Below are positions 54,289-62,362 of a DNA stretch of 64,000 bases, in pieces. Source of the DNA: Streptomyces pluripotens. GTDB taxonomy: Bacteria; Actinomycetota; Actinomycetes; Streptomycetales; Streptomycetaceae. Under the pieces are notes generated by a model that saw only the letters and a program-made list of their open reading frames with translations, was not told the origin of the DNA and ran no database searches. Location of the stretch: NCBI RefSeq assembly GCF_000802245.2, contig NZ_CP021080.1, positions 1,426,001 through 1,490,000 of the forward strand. Reading direction: 5' to 3'. The position numbers and the translations under genes are program-made. The stretch's first letter is position 1. Each line of letters begins with the position of its first letter.

Positions 54289-55067
54289 GCACCCCGCAGC
54301 TGGTCGTCCACCGCGACAAGCAACTGATGGCACAGGCCGCCGCGGCACGCCTGATCACGAAGATCGTGGACGCGCAGGCCTCCCGGGGCACTGCGTCCGT
54401 GGTCCTCACCGGTGGCCGCAACGGCAACGGCCTGCTGGCCGCGCTGGCGGGGGCGCCGGCCCGGGACGCCATCGACTGGTCCCGTCTGGACCTGTGGTGG
54501 GGCGACGAGCGTTACCTCCCCGAAGGCGACCCCGAACGCAACGTCACCCAGGCCCGCGAGGCCCTGTTGGACGCGGTACCGCTGGACCCGGGACGCGTGC
54601 ACGCCATGCCCGCCTCCGACGGCCCGTACGGTAAGGACGTCGAGGCGGCGGCGGAGGCGTACGCAGTGCAGCTGGCGGAGGCGGCAGGTCCGGAGAACCA
54701 CGGCTCCGTGCCCACCTTCGACGTCCTGATGCTGGGCGTCGGCCCGGACACGCACGTCGCCTCCCTCTTCCCCGAGCTGCCGGCCGTGCGGGAGACGGAG
54801 CGCACGGTGGTCGGCGTCCACGGCGCCCCCAAACCCCCGCCGACCCGGATCAGCCTGACCCTTCCGGCGATCCGAGCGGCGCGCGAGGTATGGCTCCTCG
54901 CGGCCGGCGAGGACAAGGCGCAAGCGGCGGCCATCGCCCTGTCAGGAGCGGGCGAGATCCAGGCCCCGGCGGCGGGCGCCTACGGCCGCTCCCGCACGCT
55001 GTGGCTGCTGGACGCTGCAGCGGCAGCGCAACTGCCGCGGTCGATGTACCCGCCGGCTTCACCGTGA
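54285..55067 (+). CDS. pgl: 6-phosphogluconolactonase
   Basis: 260 aa from GTG 54285. DevB/Pgl family: SVVLTGGRNGNGLLAALAGA (usually GGSTP), DLWWGDERYLPEGDPERNVT, VPTFDVLMLGVGPDTHVASL (G-x-G-x-D-G/T-H) and RISLTLPAIRAAREVWLLAA. It hydrolyses 6-phosphogluconolactone made by Zwf. Last gene of the pentose phosphate operon, followed by a strong terminator. Confidence 0.96.
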   Translation: MSTPQLVVHRDKQLMAQAAAARLITKIVDAQASRGTASVVLTGGRNGNGLLAALAGAPARDAIDWSRLDLWWGDERYLPEGDPERNVTQAREALLDAVPLDPGRVHAMPASDGPYGKDVEAAAEAYAVQLAEAAGPENHGSVPTFDVLMLGVGPDTHVASLFPELPAVRETERTVVGVHGAPKPPPTRISLTLPAIRAAREVWLLAAGEDKAQAAAIALSGAGEIQAPAAGAYGRSRTLWLLDAAAAAQLPRSMYPPASP

Positions 55068-55069
55068 GC

Positions 55070-55101
55070 GTAGGGGTGGTGGGGCACCCCACCACCCCTA
55101 C
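55070..55101. terminator. Bidirectional terminator, 15-bp perfect stem
   Basis: GTAGGGGTGGTGGGG (55070-55084), CA, CCCCACCACCCCTAC (55087-55101). It ends both the rightward pentose phosphate operon and the leftward sugar-transport operon; the permease stop codon (55098-55100) is part of the stem. Confidence 0.92.
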
Positions 55102-55937
55102 TTCACGGACCCGGCCATCACACCCTGGACGAAGTGCCGCTGGAAGGCGAAGAACACCACCACGGGCACGATCAGCGACAGGAACGCGCCGGGCGCCAGG
55201 ACGTCGATGTTGCTGCCGAACTGCCGTATCTGGGACTGGAGTTCTACGGTCAGCGGCTGGGAGGAACTGTCGGCGAAGAGCAGGGCGACCAGCATGTCGT
55301 TCCAGACCCACAGGAACTGGAAGATGGCGAGCGAGGCAATCGCGGGGCGTCCGACCGGCAGGACCAGCCGGGTGAAGATGCGCCATTCGCTGCCGCCGTC
55401 CATCCGGGCCGCCTCCAGCATCTCCTTCGGCATCTCCGCGAAGTAGTTGCGCAGCAAGAACACCGCGAACGGCAGCCCGTAGGCCACGTGGAAGAGCACG
55501 ACTCCGGGGATCGTGCCAAACAGACCCAGCGCACCGAAGAGTTTGGCGACGGGGAGCAGACCGATCTGCACCGGCACCACCAGCAGGGCCACCACCAGCA
55601 GGAAGAGGGGCTCCCGGAACGGGAAGTCCAGCCAGGCGAAGGCGTATCCGGCCAGGGCGGCGATGACGACGACCAGCACGGTGGCCGGCACCGAGATCAA
55701 CACCGTGTTCCAGAAGGCCTGGGTGATGCCGGCGTTCTTCAGCAGCGCCGCGTAGTTGTCGAAGGACAGTTGGCCGGGAGCGGCAAGGGCCGTCCACCAG
55801 CCGCCTTTCGCGGTGTCCTGCGCCGAACGCAGGGAGGACAGGAAGAGTCCCGCCAACGGGGTCAGCCAGACCAGGCCGACCACCACCAGGAAGGCCTGCA
55901 CCAGGCCGTTGCCCAGGCCCCGCCTGATCGTGTTCAT
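55098..55937 (-). CDS. Sugar ABC transporter permease (MalG type)
   Basis: 279 aa from ATG 55937 with AGGAG about 8 bases upstream, overlapping the preceding permease stop by ATGA. Six membrane spans of the carbohydrate CUT1 type: VWLTPLAGLFLSSLRSAQDT, FLLVVALLVVPVQIGLLPVA, and the EAA loop EMPKEMLEAARMDGGSEWRI. Pairs with the MalF-type permease next to it. Last gene of the operon. No ATPase is encoded with it; Streptomyces sugar importers of this class usually share the MsiK ATPase encoded elsewhere. Confidence 0.94.
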   Translation of the reverse strand: MNTIRRGLGNGLVQAFLVVVGLVWLTPLAGLFLSSLRSAQDTAKGGWWTALAAPGQLSFDNYAALLKNAGITQAFWNTVLISVPATVLVVVIAALAGYAFAWLDFPFREPLFLLVVALLVVPVQIGLLPVAKLFGALGLFGTIPGVVLFHVAYGLPFAVFLLRNYFAEMPKEMLEAARMDGGSEWRIFTRLVLPVGRPAIASLAIFQFLWVWNDMLVALLFADSSSQPLTVELQSQIRQFGSNIDVLAPGAFLSLIVPVVVFFAFQRHFVQGVMAGSVK

Positions 55938-57283
55938 CGCTGACTCCTTCGGAAGCGGCGGACGTTGAACACCATCGCGGGGACCACCAGAAGCAGCAGG
56001 AGCACGCCGAGGGCACTGCCGAGGCCCTGGTTGTTACCGCCGCCGAAGGACACCAGCCACATCTGGGTCGCTAGGACCGTGGCGTCCTCCTGCACCGGTC
56101 CGGGGGCGATGATGTAGACGAGGTCGAAGACCTTCATCACGTTGATCACCAGGGTCACGAAGACCACGGTGAGCACGGGCGCGAGCAGCGGGACGGTGAT
56201 GCGGCGGAAGATCTGCCACTCGTTCGCGCCGTCGATCCGGGCGGCCTCCAGCGCGTCGCGCGGAAGGGTGGAGAGCCCCGCGCTGATCAGCACCATCGCG
56301 AAGCCCGTCCAGATCCACAGGTAGGCGCCGATGATCGCCGGCGTGACGAGTGCCGGGCCGAGCCAGGAGACGCCCTGGTAGGGCGGGGCGAAGTTGGAGG
56401 CGGGCAGCTTCACCGTGTAGGAGCCGTCGGCGAGCCCGGTGAAGCGGAAGGAGCCGTCGGGGGCGGTCGTGGTGCTCGCGACCGTCTTTCCGCCCCGCAC
56501 GGCCTCGACCTTCATGCCGGGCAGTCCGCTTTCCCCGCGGTCGACCCTGCCCTGTTCCCCTCCCCCGCCGGGGGTGAAGTCCAGGTAGACCACCCCGCCC
56601 AGTTGGCCGGGGGCCGGCTTCGCGGTGGCGGCCGGATATGCGGGAGCGGCGCCCTTGGGCAGGTCCTTGGGCAGGACCCCGACCATGGCCAGGTTCACCG
56701 TGTCGCCCGTGGAGCCGGTCGTGCGGTAGGAGCCGTCCCGGTCATGGACGAGCAGTCCCTGACGCCCGCGGGCCGTCGGGTACGTCGAGGTCCCCGTGAA
56801 CGCATCGTGGACGGAGACGACGGCCGCATTGAGCACGCCCTTGTCCGGGTCCTGGTCGTAGGCGAGCCGGAAGATGATGCCGGCGGCAAGGAAAGACACC
56901 GCCATCGGCATGAACAGCAGTAGTTTGAAGGCGGTGGCCCAGCGGATCTTCTCCACCAGGACAGCCAGGATCAGGCCGAGGCCGGTGAGCAGTGCCGGGG
57001 CCACGACCACCCAGATGGCGGTGTTCCGGATGGCTTTCAGTGTGGCCGGGTCCCGGAACATCTCGGTGTAGTTGTCACCACCGACGAACCGGGTGCCGGA
57101 GGCGTCGAAGAAGCTCCGGCCGACCGAGAACAGCACCGGGTAGACGACGAGCGCGCCGAGCAGGAGCAGCGCGGGAAGGACGAAGAACACGGCGACCAGC
57201 CAGGCGCGCCGCCGGCCGCGGCGCCCGCGCGCCGCGCCGGCGGCCCGCGGGCCCGCCTGTCGTTTCACAAGTGTGGCGGTCAT
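55934..57283 (-). CDS. Sugar ABC transporter permease (MalF type) with large extracytoplasmic insert containing a Cna-B-like domain
   Basis: 449 aa from ATG 57283, against about 300 for ordinary CUT1 MalF-like permeases. Spans: 28-55, about 85-110, 118-140, then an insert of about 155 residues (about 150-305), then 308-335 and two to three more. Within the insert, residues about 228-295 read YLDFTPGGGGEQGRVDRGES, GLPGMKVEAVRGGKTVASTT, then APDGSFRFTGLADGSYTVKL: the pattern of Cna-B/SpaA or carboxypeptidase-regulatory-like beta-sandwiches. The EAA loop (about 344-359) is DALEAARIDGANEWQIF. It follows the binding protein by 9 bases. MalF of enterobacteria also has a periplasmic domain, but in another fold. 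Confidence 0.93.
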   Translation of the reverse strand: MTATLVKRQAGPRAAGAARGRRGRRRAWLVAVFFVLPALLLLGALVVYPVLFSVGRSFFDASGTRFVGGDNYTEMFRDPATLKAIRNTAIWVVVAPALLTGLGLILAVLVEKIRWATAFKLLLFMPMAVSFLAAGIIFRLAYDQDPDKGVLNAAVVSVHDAFTGTSTYPTARGRQGLLVHDRDGSYRTTGSTGDTVNLAMVGVLPKDLPKGAAPAYPAATAKPAPGQLGGVVYLDFTPGGGGEQGRVDRGESGLPGMKVEAVRGGKTVASTTTAPDGSFRFTGLADGSYTVKLPASNFAPPYQGVSWLGPALVTPAIIGAYLWIWTGFAMVLISAGLSTLPRDALEAARIDGANEWQIFRRITVPLLAPVLTVVFVTLVINVMKVFDLVYIIAPGPVQEDATVLATQMWLVSFGGGNNQGLGSALGVLLLLLVVPAMVFNVRRFRRSQR

Positions 57284-57292
57284 GTCGTCGGC

Positions 57293-58621
57293 TCAGTCCT
57301 GGTAGGCCTTGGCCGCCGCGGCCTCCAGCTTCGCCGCGGTCGACTTGGGGTGAGCCGGGTCGCGCAGGAAGTCCTGCAGCAGCTTCCACTCACCGGCTCC
57401 CTTGGTGCCGCCGAAGGCCGCCGGCGCCTGGTCGGACATGTCGAACCGCACCGTGTCACCGGCATCGACGAGGGACTTGGCGGTGGCGCGGGTGACGTCG
57501 TCGCCGTACGCCGAGAGGTCCAGCTTCTTGTTCGGGGACAGGTAGCCACCCGCCTTCGCCCAGACGGCCGCGGCCTCGGGGGTGGCCAGGTACTCCAGGA
57601 GCTTCATCCCGGCTTTGGCGTTCTTGCCGTCCTTGAGGACGACCGCCGCGTCACCACCACTGACCACCGGTGCGGTGCCACCGTCGACCGAGGGGAAGGG
57701 GAAGAAGTCCGCGTCCTTGCCGATGGTCTTGCCGAACTGGTCGTGGGCGACGCCGGCGACGAAGTCGCCTTCGTAGACCATGCCGGCCTCGGGCTTGGGG
57801 CCGAACACCTTCTCCACCGAGCCCGGGAAGTCGGTGTTGAGGGCCCCCTTCTGGCCGCCCGCGATCAGCTGCTTGTCCTTGAAGAGCTTGCCGAGGGTGG
57901 TGAGCGCCTTCACCACGCTGGGGTCGGTCCACTTGAGCGTGTGACTGGCGAGGGCGTCGTACTTCTCGGGGCCGGCCTGGGAGAGGTAGATGTTCTCGAA
58001 CCAGTCGGTGAGGGTCCAGCCGTCCTGTCCGGCGACCGCGAAGGCGGCGAGGCCCGAGTCGGAGACGGTGTGCCCGGCCTTGAGCAGCTCTTCGTAGGTC
58101 TTGGGCGGCTTGACGCCGGCCTGGGTGAGCGCATCGGGGCTGTACCAGACGGTGGACTTGTGTGCGGCCTTGAAGTAGAGGCCGTAGAGGGTGCCGTCGA
58201 CACTGCCGTACTTCTTCCAGACGGGCGCGTAGTCGGCGTCGACCGTCTGCTGGGCGGTCTTCGACAGCGGTTCGAGCCAGCCCTGCTTCGCGAACTGCTT
58301 CAGCACTCCGACCTGCGGGACCATCACGACGTCGGGCGCGTCGCCGCCCTCGATCTTGCTGCCGACGACGGTGGACACGTTGTCGCCGGTGGACACGAAC
58401 TGGGTCTTGGCGCCGGTCTTCGCGCTGAACGCGTCCAGCACCTTCTGGAAGTTCTTCTGCTCGCTACCGGACCAGACGCCGGCCACGGTGACCGTCTGAC
58501 CGCTGAGCGCCTTGTCCGCGCCTCCGGTGGAGTCCTTTCCGCCCCCGCCGCAGGCGGTGGCGCCGAGCGCGAGAGCGAGGGCGGTGCAGCCGGTGAGCAG
58601 GGTGGTACGTCGTCGCATCAT
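57293..58621 (-). CDS. Sugar ABC transporter substrate-binding lipoprotein
   Basis: 442 aa from ATG 58621 (tandem ATGATG) with GAAGGGA about 9 bases upstream. The lipoprotein signal is RRTTLLTGCTALALALGATA, with the lipobox cysteine just after in ATACGGG. Solute-binding protein family 1: DAPDVVMVPQVGVLKQFAKQ, DGTLYGLYFKAAHKSTVWYS, GQDGWTLTDWFENIYL, GMVYEGDFVAGV, and AGMKLLEYLATPEAAAVWAK. It resembles alpha-glucoside (AglE-type) binding proteins. Encoded directly downstream of an alpha-glucosidase, consistent with uptake of alpha-glucosides. Confidence 0.94.
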   Translation of the reverse strand: MMRRRTTLLTGCTALALALGATACGGGGKDSTGGADKALSGQTVTVAGVWSGSEQKNFQKVLDAFSAKTGAKTQFVSTGDNVSTVVGSKIEGGDAPDVVMVPQVGVLKQFAKQGWLEPLSKTAQQTVDADYAPVWKKYGSVDGTLYGLYFKAAHKSTVWYSPDALTQAGVKPPKTYEELLKAGHTVSDSGLAAFAVAGQDGWTLTDWFENIYLSQAGPEKYDALASHTLKWTDPSVVKALTTLGKLFKDKQLIAGGQKGALNTDFPGSVEKVFGPKPEAGMVYEGDFVAGVAHDQFGKTIGKDADFFPFPSVDGGTAPVVSGGDAAVVLKDGKNAKAGMKLLEYLATPEAAAVWAKAGGYLSPNKKLDLSAYGDDVTRATAKSLVDAGDTVRFDMSDQAPAAFGGTKGAGEWKLLQDFLRDPAHPKSTAAKLEAAAAKAYQD

Positions 58622-58662
58622 CGGTGATGTCCCTTCGGGGGATCGGAGTTGACGGAGCGGGA

Positions 58663-60324
58663 TCAGAGGTCGTTCAGCCACCAGGCAGCCGTGGAGCCGG
58701 GCAGCACGCCGACCGGGCAGGGGCCGCTGGAGAGCAGGGGAGCGCCGGAGGCGGGCGCGGGGGTGGGGGCGGTACCGAAGTTGACGGCGCAGACCAGGCC
58801 GTCGCCGCGGACGAAGCCGAGGACGCCGGGCGGGGTGTCCAGCCAGCGCAGCGTGCCCTCGCCCAGTTGGGGAAGCGTGCGGCGCAGCTGGAGGCCTTCG
58901 CGGTACAGGTGCCAGAAAGAGCGGGTGTCGGCGAGGGCCCGGTCGGTGGCGTATTCGGCGAAATACTCCGGCTGGGGCAGCCAGGGCTTGGCGCTCTCGG
59001 CGCCGGAGCTGAAACCGAACGGGGAGACCTGCCCGGACCAGGGCAGTGGCACCCGGCAACCGTCGCGGATGCGGGCACGGCTGCCGGTACGGCGGAAGAT
59101 CGGGTCGGTGAGCACGTCGTCGGGCAGGTCGACCACCTCGGGCAGCCCCAGTTCCTCGCCCTGGTAGATGTATGCGGCTCCGGGTAGTGCGAGCATCAGC
59201 AGCGCGGCGGCTCGGGCACGGGCGGCGCCCAGGCCGCTGCCCCCGCCGGCGGGTTCGCCGTAGCGGGTGACGGTGCGGACCTGGTCGTGGTTGTTGAGGA
59301 CCCAGGTGACCGTGGAGCCCGTACCGGCTATGTCCTGCATGGCCTCGGAGACGACCTTGCGGAAGGCGTCGGCGTCCCATGGGGCGCCGAGCAGGTCGAA
59401 GAAGAAGGCCTGGTGGAGTTCGTCGGGGCGGACGTAGCGGGCGTGTTCGCGGGCGGTGGGGACGGAGACCTCGCCCACCAGGAGGCGTTCACGGCCGTCA
59501 CGTTCCCGGTACTCGTCGCACAGGGCGCGCCACCGCCGCCACACCTGGTGCACCTCGGGCTGGTTCCAGGCGAGCGGGTTGACCGAGTCACGGGTGCGGG
59601 CGTCGGCCTCGGGATCGTCGGAGTCGGGCAGCTCGGGGTGCTTGTACAGACCGGCGGCGACGTCGATGCGGAAGCCATCCACGCCGCGGTCGAGCCAGCA
59701 GCGCAGAATGCGGTCGAACTCGGCGGCTGTCTCGGGGTTCCGCCAGTTCCAGTCGGGCTGCTCGGGCGTGAACATGTGCAAGTACCACTGGCCGGGGCGA
59801 CCGTCGCGCTCGGTCACCCGGGTCCAGGCGGGGCCTCCGAACATGGCGTGCCAGTTGTTGGGCGGCTCGCTGCCGTCGGGGCCCCGGCCGTCGGCGAAGT
59901 GGAAGCGGGCGCGGGCCGGGCTGCCGGGTTCGCTGTCCAGCGCCTCGCGGAACCACGGGTGCTCGCTGGAGCAGTGGTTGGGAACGATGTCGAGGAGCAC
60001 CTTGATGCCGAGCCGCCGGGCCACCGCCACCAGCAGATCGAATTCGGCGAGGTCGCCGAAGAGCGGGTCGACGCCGCAGTAGTCGGCCACGTCGTAGCCG
60101 TGGTCGTGCTGCGGTGAAGGGTAGAACGGGCTCAGCCAGATGCCGTCGACGCCGAGCTTCTTGAGGTATGGCAGCCCGGCCCGGACCCCGGCCAGATCGC
60201 CGATGCCGTCGCCGGTGCTGTCCAGGAAGCTGCGGACGTAGACCTGGTAGATCACCGCGTCGCGCCACCAATGATGCCTGTTCAACCCTGTGGACCTGTC
60301 TCTGTGAGCGGGGCTGTTATGCAT
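58663..60324 (-). CDS. GH13 alpha-glucosidase
   Basis: 553 aa from ATG 60324 (no clear ribosome site; TTG 60285 is the alternative). Glycoside hydrolase family 13, oligo-1,6-glucosidase/alpha-glucosidase subfamily. WWRDAVIYQVYVRSFLDSTG, DGIWLSPFYPSPQHDHGYDV, KVLLDIVPNHCSSEHPWF, GVDGFRIDVAAGLYKHPELP with nucleophile D221, LLVGEVSVPT with acid/base E285, and VLNNHDQVRT with D347. No signal peptide, so it acts on sugars after uptake. First gene of the operon; the upstream 131 bases contain an operator-like palindrome. Confidence 0.94.
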   Translation of the reverse strand: MHNSPAHRDRSTGLNRHHWWRDAVIYQVYVRSFLDSTGDGIGDLAGVRAGLPYLKKLGVDGIWLSPFYPSPQHDHGYDVADYCGVDPLFGDLAEFDLLVAVARRLGIKVLLDIVPNHCSSEHPWFREALDSEPGSPARARFHFADGRGPDGSEPPNNWHAMFGGPAWTRVTERDGRPGQWYLHMFTPEQPDWNWRNPETAAEFDRILRCWLDRGVDGFRIDVAAGLYKHPELPDSDDPEADARTRDSVNPLAWNQPEVHQVWRRWRALCDEYRERDGRERLLVGEVSVPTAREHARYVRPDELHQAFFFDLLGAPWDADAFRKVVSEAMQDIAGTGSTVTWVLNNHDQVRTVTRYGEPAGGGSGLGAARARAAALLMLALPGAAYIYQGEELGLPEVVDLPDDVLTDPIFRRTGSRARIRDGCRVPLPWSGQVSPFGFSSGAESAKPWLPQPEYFAEYATDRALADTRSFWHLYREGLQLRRTLPQLGEGTLRWLDTPPGVLGFVRGDGLVCAVNFGTAPTPAPASGAPLLSSGPCPVGVLPGSTAAWWLNDL

Positions 60325-60439
60325 GCATGTTAAGTAGGCGTCGCGCAGAGGTGTCAATGAAATGACCGCAAGCTACCGTCCGGTTCACCAAGCAAAATAG
60401 GGCATTTCACCACAAGGTGAGGACAGTCGTGATAGCCGC

Positions 60440-60456
60440 GTTACTTAACAAGTAAC
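60440..60456. promoter_or_regulatory. 17-bp palindrome GTTACTT-AAC-AAGTAAC before the alpha-glucosidase operon
   Basis: Perfect 7-bp arms with a 3-base centre. It ends at the last base of the stop codon of the upstream leftward gene and lies 116 bases upstream of the alpha-glucosidase ATG. TTAAGTA recurs near 60330 as a possible half-site. Likely the operator of a LacI- or GntR-type repressor of the sugar operon. Confidence 0.65.
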
Positions 60457-61727
60457 TAGCGATGGGTGATCGCGTCGAGTTCGCGAGCCAGTCGTCGCAC
60501 AGCCTGCTCGGGCGTCTCGCGTCCGGTCAGCGCGTCCTGCATCACTGCCTGGACCACCAGGCTGACCTGTTCGTAGTGCGGGCTCTTGGGACGCGGCGCG
60601 GCGGTGAGGACGGCAGTGCGCAGGGTCGGCAGATAAGGGAACCGCCGTACGAGCGCGGGGTCGTCGTACAGCGCGGCGCGCACCGGAGGCAGCGCGCCGC
60701 GGGTGAGCACCTGGCGCTGGACGCGCTCGCTGGTGAGATAGGCGATCAAGCGCGCCGCGGACTCCGGGTGCCGGGCATGGGTGTTGACCGCCAGGTTGGA
60801 ACCTCCCAGGACGCTCGTCCCGGGCCCGTGCGGCCCAGGCAGCGGTACGGCGCCGACCTTCCCGGCAACCTTGGAGCCCTGGGCCGAGGCGACGACATAG
60901 GCGTAGGGCCAGTTGCGCAGGAAGAGCAACTGGCCGTCCTGGAAAGCCTGTTTGGACTCCTCTTCCTTGTACGTTAGGGCCTGTTTCGGTATCCAGCCCT
61001 CACGCAGGCCACGGGCGAGGAAGCCGATGCCCTCACGGGCCGCGGCAGAGTCGACGGTGACCCTGGTGCCCTCGTCGCCGAGGATCGTGCCCCCGGCCGA
61101 GTACACGGCCTCGGCCGCGTTCACGGTGAGGCCCTCGTAGGGCAGGAACTGGCCCGCGTAACCACCCAGCCCGTACCTGGGCGCGATCGTCTTCGCGTCG
61201 TGCTCCAGTTCGGCCCAGGTACGCGGAGGAGGCACACCCTCCTTGGCGAGGATGTCCTTGCGGTACAGGAGCAGTCCGGCGTTGGTGACGTACGGGACGG
61301 CGTACAGGCGTCCGTCGTACGTGGCGGTGTCCACCACCGGGGGCAGGAAGGTCTTCAGCGGAAAGCGGTCTCGGGGCAGCGGACGGATCCAGCCGGCGGC
61401 GGCGAACTCCGAGGTCCAGTCGACGTCGATGTTGAGGACGTCGAACCGGCCCCGGTCGCCGCCGCGCAGATCGGTGATCATCTGGGCATGGGTCTCGTCG
61501 GTGGAGTCCGGCAACTCGACGAGAGTGACCTTCTCACCGGGATGGGTGCGGTTCCAGCCCTGCAGCAGCGGGCCCAGATAGCCGGTGAGGTCGCCGGCGG
61601 TGGCCAGGGTGAGCGGGCCGCGCCCCTGGGCGTCGCCTTCCTCGGCCCGGGCTCCCGAAGCCACGTAACCGGTCATGATCACAACGAGAACGAGGAGGCC
61701 CCTACCGGCGGCGCGTATCCACCGCAT
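60456..61727 (-). CDS. Extracellular solute-binding protein (second sugar-type)
   Basis: 423 aa from ATG 61727 with GGGAGGA 4 bases upstream. The signal peptide RAAGRGLLVLVVIMTGYVAS ends GARA-EEG and lacks a lipobox cysteine, so the protein is probably cleaved and released, unlike the lipoprotein binding protein next door. Family 1 solute-binding fold: RFDVLNIDVDWTSEFAAAGW, GRLYAVPYVTNAGLLLYRKD, VYSAGGTILGDEGTRVTVDS, GQLLFLRNWPYAYVVA and VLGGSNLAVNTHARHPESAA. No permease of its own is adjacent; it may share the operon downstream. Divergent from padR. Confidence 0.9.
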   Translation of the reverse strand: MRWIRAAGRGLLVLVVIMTGYVASGARAEEGDAQGRGPLTLATAGDLTGYLGPLLQGWNRTHPGEKVTLVELPDSTDETHAQMITDLRGGDRGRFDVLNIDVDWTSEFAAAGWIRPLPRDRFPLKTFLPPVVDTATYDGRLYAVPYVTNAGLLLYRKDILAKEGVPPPRTWAELEHDAKTIAPRYGLGGYAGQFLPYEGLTVNAAEAVYSAGGTILGDEGTRVTVDSAAAREGIGFLARGLREGWIPKQALTYKEEESKQAFQDGQLLFLRNWPYAYVVASAQGSKVAGKVGAVPLPGPHGPGTSVLGGSNLAVNTHARHPESAARLIAYLTSERVQRQVLTRGALPPVRAALYDDPALVRRFPYLPTLRTAVLTAAPRPKSPHYEQVSLVVQAVMQDALTGRETPEQAVRRLARELDAITHR

Positions 61728-61790
61728 AGGTTCCTCCCTGAACACGTACGCACGGCCACGGGCACCCTCGCCCGGGGTCAGAGGCCATGT

Positions 61791-61805
61791 ATACCTGTTA
61801 GGTAT
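61791..61805. promoter_or_regulatory. 15-bp palindrome ATACCT-GTT-AGGTAT
   Basis: Perfect 6-bp arms around GTT in the divergent gap between the solute-binding protein and padR. PadR proteins bind such ATAC/GTAT-rich dyads at their own promoters, so this is a good candidate PadR operator. Confidence 0.7.
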
Positions 61806-61855
61806 GGGCGATACTAGGGCCTGGAGCACATTGAGCAGACAGGAGGACAGCACGA

Positions 61856-62362
61856 GTGCGCCTGCCCCTCCTGGCACTACTCGCCCGCGGCCCGGCCCAC
61901 GGCTATGAGCTCAAACAGGGCCTTGAGCAACTGCTGGGCTCCGCGTACCCTCAGCCGAACGTCGGCCAGATCTACGTCACCCTCGGCCGCCTGGAGAAGG
62001 CGGGGCTGATCGAGGGCCAGGACGTGGAGCAGTCCAGCCGGCCCAACAAGAAGGTCTACCACCTCACCGACGCCGGGCGTGAGGCGCTGCGCACCTGGTT
62101 CGAGGAGACCGAGGACGAGCCGCGGGTGCGGGACGAGTTCTTCATGAAACTCGCCCTCGCCTCGCAAACCGGTCTCGCCGACCAGATCGCCCTCATCAAC
62201 AAGCAGCGGCGCCAGTACCTCAACACCATGCGCGACCTGTCGAAACTGGCCGCGGCCGAGACCCGGGACAACCGAATCGCCCAGTTGCTCATAGAGGGCG
62301 CGATGCTGCACCTGCAGGCCGACCTCGACTGGCTGGAGCGGTGCCAGGAGGAACTGGAATGA
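61856..62362 (+). CDS. PadR family transcriptional regulator
   Basis: 168 aa from GTG 61856, with AGGAGG about 11 bases upstream. The winged helix is PadR-like: LPLLALLARGPAHGYELKQG, PNVGQIYVTLGRLEKAGLIE and KKVYHLTDAGREALRTWFEE. The C-terminal half is the long helical dimerisation domain (YLNTMRDLSKLAAAETRDNR, LLIEGAMLHLQADLDWLERC). It overlaps the ABC ATPase gene by ATGA, so it most likely controls that exporter. Confidence 0.94.
   Translation: MRLPLLALLARGPAHGYELKQGLEQLLGSAYPQPNVGQIYVTLGRLEKAGLIEGQDVEQSSRPNKKVYHLTDAGREALRTWFEETEDEPRVRDEFFMKLALASQTGLADQIALINKQRRQYLNTMRDLSKLAAAETRDNRIAQLLIEGAMLHLQADLDWLERCQEELE

Noticed and set aside
58622..59380. Extension of the sugar-binding lipoprotein to a 695-residue protein
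   Set aside because: A lipoprotein signal and ribosome site place the start at 58621. The extension is the alternative frame of the alpha-glucosidase gene.
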